Shown here piece by piece: positions 58,126 to 64,000 of a DNA stretch of 64,000 nucleotides. Under the pieces are notes generated by a model. It saw only the letters and a list, made by a program, of their open reading frames with translations. It was not told the DNA's origin and did not search any database. Position numbers and translations under genes: made by a program. Positions within the stretch are counted from its first letter, which is position 1. Each line of letters opens with the position of its first letter. Origin of the DNA: Chloroflexota bacterium. GTDB taxonomy: Bacteria; Chloroflexota; Anaerolineae; Anaerolineales; Villigracilaceae. Location: assembly GCA_016234555.1 (NCBI GenBank), contig JACRBJ010000077.1:35380-99379 (forward strand). Direction: 5' to 3'.

Positions 58126-59523
58126 CTATTGACTTGCATCTTCAATCGCTTTGACGATCTTATAGTAGCCGGTACAACGGCAAAGGTTGCCGGTAATGGC
58201 TTGTTCGATCTCGCTGCGGGTGGGGTTGGGTTTTTCCTCCAGCAGTTTTGCGCCGGACATGAGGAAGCCAGGTGTGCAATATCCGCACTGGACGGCGCTG
58301 TTTGCCACGAAAGCTTCCTGGATGGGGTGCAGTTTGTCTCCATCCGCCAGCCCCTCGACGGTGGTGATCTCCGCGCCATGCGCGCGCGGCGCAGGCACGA
58401 GACATGCCATCACCGCCTTGCCGTCGAGGAAAACAGTGCAGGCTCCGCATTCGCCCTCGGCGCAGCCCTCCTTGGTGCCAGTCAACATGCCTTCTTCGCG
58501 GATCAGGCGCAGGAGGGTTTTGTTATATCCATCCTTGAAAGTGTATGACCTGCCGTTGATTGTGGTTTGGATGGGTGTGCCGGGGAACTCGCTTGTAAGA
58601 AGTTTTGTGGGTCCCATTTCCTCGCCCCAAAGGAGGACGGGATTCTTCGGCATTCTCGCGTGTTCCTTTTCGTCGAGAACGGCGGTCAGTCCGCGTGAGA
58701 CGACAACCCGCACCATCTCGCGGCGATAACTGGCGGAACCGCGCACGTCGTCGATGGGATGCGCCGCCTGTATTGCAAGTTCCGCTGCCAGGGCGATGTT
58801 CTTCCTGTTGAGCTTTTTCTTCGCGAGGAATTTTTCCGCCTCTCTGGCATGGACGATGGTTGGGGTGACAGCCCCGAGCGTGATCGAAGCCGACTGGACG
58901 GTGTCCGCTTTGAGGTCGAGGACGACTGTGGCGTTGACAAGCGAGATCGCCTGCGCACGGCGCAGTCCCAGCTTTATGAAAGTCCCGCGTTGTGATTTCT
59001 TCATGGCGGGGAAGGAGATGTCCACCAGCATTTCATCTGACTGCATCACCGTCTTGCGGACGCCGGTGTAGAAATCCTTCAACGGGACGGTACGGTCGCC
59101 GTGGATGGAGATCAGGGTCACACTTGCGCCGAGCGCCATGAGCGGGCTGATGGTGTCGTTGGCGGGCGAGGCGGTGATGAGGTTGCCGGCGACCGTGCCG
59201 CGGTTGCGGATTTGCGGCGCGCCCACTTCCCAGGCGGCGCGAGCCAGCGGATGGGCTTTCTTGCGAATCAGTTTGGACGCCACACAGTCGTTGTGCGTGA
59301 CCAGCGGACCGAGGTGGATAACATCGTCTTCGTCGATGCTGATCTGGTCGAGGTGGGGAATGCGTGTAATGTCGACGAGGGTGTCAATGCCCTTGCGAAC
59401 ACCGCGTTCCAGTTCGAGGATGAGGTCAGTGCCGCCGGCAACGACGCGGGCGCCTTCCTTTTTCTCCCCCAAAATCTTCACGACCTCATCGATGGAAGTA
59501 GCATTAATGTAGTTGTGCCACAT
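58126..59523 (-). CDS. FAD-binding and 2Fe-2S subunit fusion of the molybdenum hydroxylase
   Basis: 465 residues. The N-terminal half is the FAD domain (ARVVAGGTDLILELERG, NRGTVAGNLITASPANDT, later FAD C-terminal motifs); the C-terminal part from about residue 310 is the 2Fe-2S domain (TINGRSYTFKDG; CAEGECGACTVFLDG; CGYCTPGFLMSG; CRCTGYYKIVKAI). In canonical fused enzymes the iron-sulfur domain comes first, so the order FAD then FeS is unusual. Electrons from the Mo subunit would pass over FeS to FAD. Confidence 0.92.
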   Translation of the reverse strand: MWHNYINATSIDEVVKILGEKKEGARVVAGGTDLILELERGVRKGIDTLVDITRIPHLDQISIDEDDVIHLGPLVTHNDCVASKLIRKKAHPLARAAWEVGAPQIRNRGTVAGNLITASPANDTISPLMALGASVTLISIHGDRTVPLKDFYTGVRKTVMQSDEMLVDISFPAMKKSQRGTFIKLGLRRAQAISLVNATVVLDLKADTVQSASITLGAVTPTIVHAREAEKFLAKKKLNRKNIALAAELAIQAAHPIDDVRGSASYRREMVRVVVSRGLTAVLDEKEHARMPKNPVLLWGEEMGPTKLLTSEFPGTPIQTTINGRSYTFKDGYNKTLLRLIREEGMLTGTKEGCAEGECGACTVFLDGKAVMACLVPAPRAHGAEITTVEGLADGDKLHPIQEAFVANSAVQCGYCTPGFLMSGAKLLEEKPNPTRSEIEQAITGNLCRCTGYYKIVKAIEDASQ

Positions 59524-59533
59524 AATTGTAATC

Positions 59534-59560
59534 GTAGGGGCGCGGTAACCGCGCCCCTAC
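59534..59560. repeat. Perfect 13-bp-arm palindrome, GTAGGGGCG family
   Basis: Arms GTAGGGGCGCGGT and ACCGCGCCCCTAC surround one A. Sister of 5256-5284. It lies between the hydroxylase FAD/FeS gene and the 173-aa gene upstream. Confidence 0.75.
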
Positions 59561-59569
59561 ATTTTGTTT

Positions 59570-60091
59570 TTACTTGCTGTCGGTGACGACTTCGGCGCGG
59601 CGCTCGAAGGTTTCCACTGCCAGGCGGGCAAGGGACGTCAGGTTGCGGATGGCGGCAGGCAGCCCGCTCTCGTCGCTGAGGGTGGCTTCCACGTTATCCA
59701 GCGCGCGCCCGACCTGGTCGCCGAGGTCGAAAAAGGCGACATCGAATTGGTAGATGGCTTCGAGTTCCTTTTCGTTGATTTGCACGGCGTCGAATAATCC
59801 AGAGTACCCGCGCGCGGCGGTGGTGATCTTGTCGATGAAGGTGCGCAGGGCGATGGATGCCTTCTCCATGTCGTCCACGTATTTGATCATGCCGCTATTT
59901 ACGAGTTCAGCCTGCATGTTCGAGGCGCGTCCCCAATGTTCCTCGAAGCGGCGCGCCACGGTCTCGCGCAGGATCTTGTCCGCGTCGCGGCGGCTTTGCC
60001 TTTCCACATACCCTTTGAAACCGGGGATGTACGAAAGCAGTTTCTTGAACGGGTCAACCTGACCTTTTACTTTTTCAAAAAAATCGCTCAT
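59570..60091 (-). CDS. Hypothetical protein, 173 aa
   Basis: A soluble, mostly helical protein (KGYVERQSRRDADKIL, VETFERRAEVVTDSK) without signal or membrane helix. I recognise no family. GGAGG precedes the ATG at 60091. It is the first gene of the strand leading into the molybdenum hydroxylase, 46 nt before it with a palindrome between, so co-transcription is possible but may be reduced. Confidence 0.75.
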   Translation of the reverse strand: MSDFFEKVKGQVDPFKKLLSYIPGFKGYVERQSRRDADKILRETVARRFEEHWGRASNMQAELVNSGMIKYVDDMEKASIALRTFIDKITTAARGYSGLFDAVQINEKELEAIYQFDVAFFDLGDQVGRALDNVEATLSDESGLPAAIRNLTSLARLAVETFERRAEVVTDSK

Positions 60092-60141
60092 GTGAGCCTC
60101 CTGCAAATGGTATACGGAAATTCGCGTTTTAAGTCTCGCTC

Positions 60142-60171
60142 ATTATAGCCTGAGTTTGTGGTTATAATCAA
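60142..60171 (-). promoter_or_regulatory. Putative promoter of the 173-aa gene and hydroxylase operon
   Basis: On the minus strand TTGATT (60171-60166) and TATAAT (60147-60142) are 18 nt apart. The predicted start lies about 44 nt before the ATG at 60091. Confidence 0.5.
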
Positions 60172-60261
60172 GAAACGTCCTCTAGACAGGATGTATAATT
60201 GGGCAGTGTTTATCCGGCGCATTGATTTGTGCCATATTCTTACCCCTAATGGAAGGTTAAC

Positions 60262-61209
60262 ATGATCGTCACAACCAAAAAGCTTTTTGAAGCGGCATAC
60301 GGAAAATATGCCATCGGCGCGTACAACATCAACAACCTGGAGCAGACCATGGGTCTGTTCCGCGGTAATCTGGAGAGCAAGGCGCCGTTTATCATCCAGA
60401 TCAGCAAGGGCGCTCGCTCCTACACCCATAAACTGATGCTCGAAGGTTTGATTCTCTCGGCGGAGAAGGTTTTCCCCGAAGCCATTTTTGCCGTCCACCT
60501 CGATCACGGCGACGAAGAGACTTGCTACGACTGCATCAACAGCGGGTTTTACTCCTCGGTGATGATCGATGCCAGCCACGAATCCTTCGAGAAGAACGTG
60601 GAAATCACCAAGCGGGTGGTGGATGCTGCGCACGCGAAAGGACTCGTGGTCGAAGCGGAACTGGGTCAACTGGGCGGCGTGGAGGAACACGTCAAGGTGG
60701 ATGAAGCCAACGCCAAATTGACCGATCCCAAGCAGGCGAAGGAATTCGTCAAACTGACCGGCGTCGACTCGCTGGCTTGCGCCATCGGCACCAGCCACGG
60801 CGCGTTCAAGTTCAGCGGTTCGCAGGGACTCCACTTCGACGTGCTGGCAGACATCCAGAAGGCAATCCCCGGTATCCCGCTGGTCATGCATGGTTCCAGC
60901 TCGGTGCCACAGGAGGAAGTGGCGCGCATCAACGCGGCTGGTGGTGATTTGAAGGGTGCAAAAGGCGTGGATGCCGGTCAATTCAAGCGCGCCGCTGAAC
61001 TGGGCGTGACAAAGATCAACATTGATACGGACGGACGCCTCGTGTGGACTCGCGTCCACCGCGAATTCTTCCGCGACAAGCCCTCGGAATTTGATCTGCG
61101 CCCGATTGGCAAGGTCTTCATGACTGAATATGCCAAGTTTATCGCCGACAAGAACGAGAAACTCGGCTCGGCTGGACACCTGGATGAATTGCGCAAGCTG
61201 GTGAGTTAG
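60262..61209 (+). CDS. fba: Class II fructose-bisphosphate aldolase
   Basis: 315 residues. A zinc-dependent aldolase of glycolysis and gluconeogenesis. The zinc ligands and active site are visible: AVHLDHGDEETCYDC, VVEAELGQLGGVEEH, IGTSHGAFKFSG and VMHGSSSVPQEEV, with INIDTDGRLVWT for the substrate phosphate. GGAAGG precedes the ATG at 60262. A TATAAT at 60194-60199 may be its -10. It could also be a tagatose-bisphosphate aldolase; the branch cannot be fixed by eye. Confidence 0.93.
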   Translation: MIVTTKKLFEAAYGKYAIGAYNINNLEQTMGLFRGNLESKAPFIIQISKGARSYTHKLMLEGLILSAEKVFPEAIFAVHLDHGDEETCYDCINSGFYSSVMIDASHESFEKNVEITKRVVDAAHAKGLVVEAELGQLGGVEEHVKVDEANAKLTDPKQAKEFVKLTGVDSLACAIGTSHGAFKFSGSQGLHFDVLADIQKAIPGIPLVMHGSSSVPQEEVARINAAGGDLKGAKGVDAGQFKRAAELGVTKINIDTDGRLVWTRVHREFFRDKPSEFDLRPIGKVFMTEYAKFIADKNEKLGSAGHLDELRKLVS

Positions 61210-61236
61210 TCGACCACCCTGGACGTGAAATATTTT

Positions 61237-61266
61237 GCTCTGTCGGGAGTTTGCTCCTGACAGAGC
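61237..61266. repeat. Palindrome, GCTCTGTCGGG family
   Basis: GCTCTGTCGGGAG and CTCCTGACAGAGC pair with one G-T wobble. A diverged relative of 41677-41707. It lies 27 nt after the aldolase stop and may double as its terminator. Confidence 0.65.
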
Positions 61267-61286
61267 AATTATTATTTCAAAATCCC

Positions 61287-61784
61287 ATGCCAAAATCCGA
61301 TCAGGGAATTACGAAAGATAGATACATGCTCATCCCCCGCACGGCGATCTTTGCCCGGCGCGGAGATGAATACTTATTGATCAAAGGCGCGCCCACCAAA
61401 CGACTGTGGGCAGGCAAGTACAACGGCATCGGCGGACACGTGGAACGCGGCGAGGACGTCCTTTCCTCCGCGCGGCGTGAACTGCTCGAAGAGACCGGTG
61501 TTACTGCCGACCTGTGGCTGTGCGGCACAGTCCTCGTGGATGCCGGGGAAACGGGTATTTGTCTGTTTGTCTTTTGTGGGGAAAACGCTCACGGGGAGAT
61601 CAAAGCCAGCCGGGAGGGATCAATCGAGTGGGTGAGCAGGGATGCGCTTCCCAGCCTCCCCGTCGTCGAAGACCTTCCCGTCCTGCTCGAAAAAACCCAC
61701 TCGATGAAACGCGGCGATCCGCCCTTTGCGGCGCGTTCTTATTACGATGAAAATGACAGGCTGAATGTTGTTTTTGCAGGATGA
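61287..61784 (+). CDS. Nudix hydrolase, MutT/8-oxo-dGTPase-like
   Basis: 165 residues. The Nudix box reads GHVERGEDVLSSARRELLEE (G-x5-E-x7-REUXEE). The N-terminus RTAIFARRGDEYLLIKGAP and a C-terminal tail suit the 8-oxo-dGTP diphosphatase branch. I use the ATG at 61287; an internal ATG at 61326 is the alternative and neither has a strong ribosome site. The substrate is unproved. Confidence 0.85.
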   Translation: MPKSDQGITKDRYMLIPRTAIFARRGDEYLLIKGAPTKRLWAGKYNGIGGHVERGEDVLSSARRELLEETGVTADLWLCGTVLVDAGETGICLFVFCGENAHGEIKASREGSIEWVSRDALPSLPVVEDLPVLLEKTHSMKRGDPPFAARSYYDENDRLNVVFAG

Positions 61785-61814
61785 GTTTTGATCATTCAGC
61801 CTTCATCCTTTTTG

Positions 61815-62645
61815 CTACGGAATGCTGTAACTTTGCAGTTCGGTGGTGGTTGAAAAAGCCTCGCCGCCAAAACCGCCGTTTTCCACCGATTTGACATATC
61901 CCACGCCGGGCGCGTACCAGGTGATGGTCGTCCCGCTGAAGTTGATCGGGGTGTTCGCTCCCGCAAAAACAGACATGATGTCAACCGTGGAAGTGGATTG
62001 AATTTTCACGGCATCGAACGTGCCAGCCGGCACGGTGACGGTTTCCCTCCCCATTTCCTGAATGACAATGGAATAAGTTCCTTTGGCTGGCGCCTGTGGA
62101 TTGTCGGGCATGACGACCGAGCCATCCAGCGACAGGCTGTATTGCCATTGCATGCCCGGAGTAATGTTTCTGGGCAGGCTGATGCCGCTGACGCTTGAAG
62201 CGGTGAGGTTGGCGGTCATGCCCTGCACCGAGATGCCCTCCGCGCTTCCGCCGCCGAGTTGCAACGCCTTCAAACCGTCAGGTTCGCAGGACCATTCCTG
62301 GGTGCGGATAAAGTTGTTGAATTGGGAAGTGAGGGTAAAACCGTCTGCCCGCGCTTCCGTGATCGAATTGACGTAAACAAAGGAACCGTTTGGTCCGCCC
62401 GTGCTGGCGTAGACCCACGTTGCGCCCTGTGCCGATGGATACAAGCCGTTGACGCACATTTCACTGACCGGGGAAGCGCCAGGTTCCGATGTTTGCAGGA
62501 TGGGCAGCGCCACGTCCTGTCCTTCGGCGTCGCCTTCCGAGCAGGCTGTCAAACTGATTAGCAGGAGACAACTCAAAAGCAGGGCAATTATGGGACGAGC
62601 CTCACATCGCATCGTGGAAGTTATGTGTCGGGCGGCTTTTCTCAT
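61815..62645 (-). CDS. Lipoprotein, unknown, 276 aa
   Basis: The signal peptide is IIALLLSCLLLISLTAC with lipobox LTAC. The mature part is beta-rich (GATWVYASTGGPNGSFVYVNSI, ITPGMQWQYSLSLDGSV, ITWYAPGVGYVKSVENGGFGG), like uncharacterised DUF3108-type or YdbL-like lipoproteins, but I do not assign a family. The start at 62645 is one choice; a start at 62678 would overlap the histidine kinase by 10 nt. It probably forms an operon with that kinase. Confidence 0.75.
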   Translation of the reverse strand: MRKAARHITSTMRCEARPIIALLLSCLLLISLTACSEGDAEGQDVALPILQTSEPGASPVSEMCVNGLYPSAQGATWVYASTGGPNGSFVYVNSITEARADGFTLTSQFNNFIRTQEWSCEPDGLKALQLGGGSAEGISVQGMTANLTASSVSGISLPRNITPGMQWQYSLSLDGSVVMPDNPQAPAKGTYSIVIQEMGRETVTVPAGTFDAVKIQSTSTVDIMSVFAGANTPINFSGTTITWYAPGVGYVKSVENGGFGGEAFSTTTELQSYSIP

Positions 62646-62668
62646 GTTCGCCGATCCATTTCCTTCAC

Positions 62669-63835
62669 TTACTGCCATTTCAACAAAGCCATGGTGAATT
62701 TGCTTCCCTTTCCCAGTTCGCTTTCCACATCGATCATGCCCTGGTGCAGTTGAATCACCTGTCGGGTGATGGAAAGACCAATTCCCAGCCCGCGGTAAAG
62801 CTGGTCGCCGTCCCTGTCCACGCGGAAGAATCTATCGAAGATGCGCGGACGGATTTCGGGGGCGATGCCGATTCCGTGATCCTCCACCGAGACCCGCACG
62901 CGATCCCCCTGCTCGATGTAACGAATCTCGACCTCGCTGTTGAACGGGCTGAACTTGATCGCGTTATCCACAAGGGCGGAGAGCGCGCGTTCGAGCGATT
63001 GCGCATCCCCCCTCACCTTGGACACTCCGCGGTCGCCCTTCACCTTCAAGGTGATCTGGCGCGCCTTTGCCTTTCCCTCGAATTTGCCGGCTACCTCCTT
63101 CACGACTTCGATGATGTCCACAGCCTGGAATTCGGGCAGGACCAGCTCGATTTCCTGCATGAAGAGCAGGTCGTTCACCAGCGTGGTGATCTGGTCCACG
63201 TTGCGGACGACGGTATTGATGGTGGAGGTCAGTTGACTGCCTGAAAGCATCCCCTTTTGAATGGCATGCAGGTAGCCTCCCGCCACCATCAGCGGGGTGC
63301 GAAGTTCGTGCGCCACGTTCGAAAGAAATTCCTGTCGCACCAGGTCCTGCTCGGCGAGTTTCTGATATGCATCCGCCAGTTCGGCGGCGCGCATCCGCAG
63401 GTCTTCGATTGCCATCTGGTCGTTCTGGCGCAGGCGGCGGCTGATCTCGTGCACCATCGCCATGGCGACGCTTGGGCTGCGTTTTAGCACGCGGTTGAAG
63501 CCCTCCTTGTCCAGTTCGAGCATGATGACGTTGGTTTTGGATTTGACCGTCGCGGCACGCGGCGCGTTGTGGATGAGCGCCATTTCCCCGAAAAAGTCGC
63601 CCGCCGTCAGGGATTTCAACAGCTTGGTCTCGGAATTGTTGATGACCTTTGTCACCTCCAGGTCGCCTTCCAAAATCATGTAGAAAACAAACTCGATTGC
63701 GTTTTCACGGCAGATGATCGTTTCCGCCGGGTAGGTGGTAATGCGGCTGTTGACGATGATTTCCTGAACTTCTTCGGGCTTGATGCCGGGAAATGCGCGC
63801 GGGATGATCTTTGCCGGGGTGCGGATGGTTGTCAT
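62669..63835 (-). CDS. Sensor histidine kinase with N-terminal cyclic-nucleotide-binding domain
   Basis: 388 residues. Residues about 10-120 form a cNMP-binding domain (FVFYMILEGDLEVTKVI, GDFFGEMALIHNAPRAATVKS). A coiled linker leads to HisKA with the phospho-histidine in SNVAHELRTPLMVAGG and an HATPase domain with VDNAIKFSPFN, DHGIGIAPE and GLGIGLSI. There is no membrane helix, so it senses a cytoplasmic ligand. No response regulator is adjacent. The lipoprotein gene follows directly. Confidence 0.92.
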   Translation of the reverse strand: MTTIRTPAKIIPRAFPGIKPEEVQEIIVNSRITTYPAETIICRENAIEFVFYMILEGDLEVTKVINNSETKLLKSLTAGDFFGEMALIHNAPRAATVKSKTNVIMLELDKEGFNRVLKRSPSVAMAMVHEISRRLRQNDQMAIEDLRMRAAELADAYQKLAEQDLVRQEFLSNVAHELRTPLMVAGGYLHAIQKGMLSGSQLTSTINTVVRNVDQITTLVNDLLFMQEIELVLPEFQAVDIIEVVKEVAGKFEGKAKARQITLKVKGDRGVSKVRGDAQSLERALSALVDNAIKFSPFNSEVEIRYIEQGDRVRVSVEDHGIGIAPEIRPRIFDRFFRVDRDGDQLYRGLGIGLSITRQVIQLHQGMIDVESELGKGSKFTMALLKWQ

Positions 63836-63903
63836 AATACCTGCTTTTTTGTTTTCATTTTGCTCTGTTGCAAACATCTGAGTGAGCTGGTAGATTTAAG
63901 GGC

Positions 63904-64000
63904 ATGAACCAACGAGAGAGCCGCTATGTAAAAGTCGCCAAAATTGCATATCGCCTGACCAAACAGGCGTTGCCAAAGTATTCACACGCCAAGAGTCCGC
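63904..64000 (+). CDS. Start of a transposase-like gene (cut by right edge)
   Basis: The last 97 nt encode the first 32 residues of an open frame from ATG 63904, including YRLTKQALPKYSHAKSP. The ALPKYSHAKSP block resembles the N-terminus of DDE transposases of the IS5/IS1182-like kind. Only the start is visible and no terminal inverted repeat can be identified upstream, so the assignment is tentative. Confidence 0.5.
   Translation, partial: MNQRESRYVKVAKIAYRLTKQALPKYSHAKSP

Noticed and set aside
1..64000. CRISPR array, tRNA or rRNA genes
   Set aside because: I found no regularly spaced direct repeats and no tRNA cloverleaf or rRNA-like stretch. The cloverleaf elements at 10036 and 10796 lack tRNA features such as GTTCRA and the anticodon arm.

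Overview
The window is 64 kb of moderately GC-rich, gene-dense bacterial DNA holding about 58 real protein genes, mostly on the minus strand in short operons. I see no rRNA, tRNA or CRISPR array. The gene mix (F420 biosynthesis, SsnA, an aldehyde ferredoxin oxidoreductase, TIR-WD40 and NACHT-HEAT proteins, lipoproteins with T/P-rich linkers, many intergenic palindromes) fits a Chloroflexota genome of the Anaerolineae type. That placement is inference from protein style and was not tested by a search.

Layout. 1-7 kb: a TolB-like lipoprotein cut by the left edge, a CpXC protein, a nitroreductase, and a TetR-controlled ABC importer of the nitrate/sulfonate/thiamine-precursor type. 7-12.4 kb: a coenzyme F420 block (LLM-type F420 enzyme, cofC, cofD, a stand-alone FbiB-type nitroreductase, cofE, F420:NADPH oxidoreductase). 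12.5-17.1 kb: ssnA, a membrane-anchored NACHT-HEAT ATPase and a coiled-coil zinc-ribbon protein. 17-27 kb: a beta-lactamase-like protein, proline dehydrogenase, a GT-C-like membrane protein, an FtsX/MacB-type ABC exporter with two ATPases, and a 2-hydroxyacid dehydrogenase. 27-31 kb: a pair of SH3-repeat proteins, one combining a GH25 lysozyme with a phosphodiester glycosidase. 31-38 kb: transporter, membrane protein, pyruvate kinase, SpoIIM/RDD pair, SDR epimerase. 38-42 kb: a tungsten-type aldehyde oxidoreductase with its ferredoxin and a MoaD-like protein. 43-46.5 kb: pyruvate/acetoin dehydrogenase E1 alpha, E1 beta and E2, without E3. 46.5-51.6 kb: an accessory island with OsmC, a broken DUF4260 gene and a 1237-residue TIR-WD40-TPR protein. 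51.6-60 kb: yqeB, two DUF1361 proteins, DinB, a hydrolase and a xanthine-dehydrogenase-type molybdenum hydroxylase. 60-64 kb: class II aldolase, Nudix, a lipoprotein, a cNMP-binding histidine kinase and the start of a transposase-like gene.

The most unusual observation is that the 3' end of the E2 gene recurs as three partial copies, in the same orientation, after each cargo of the 46.5-51.6 kb island (at 47.05, 47.38 and 51.43 kb). The longest copy is 117 nt without gaps. By my hand count it has 24 nucleotide differences from the resident E2 but only 7 amino-acid differences. This looks like diverged functional E2 ends carried in with successive insertions, so the E2 3' end may be an integration hotspot feeding defence-type cargo.

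A second theme is a set of palindromic repeats. Two cloverleaf-shaped elements flank the F420 nitroreductase gene, and one supplies its stop codon. Another repeat sits in frame inside cofD, and repeat-like DNA makes up parts of the E2 linker. Several perfect 13-16 bp-arm palindromes lie between genes, two of them as families with two members in the window.
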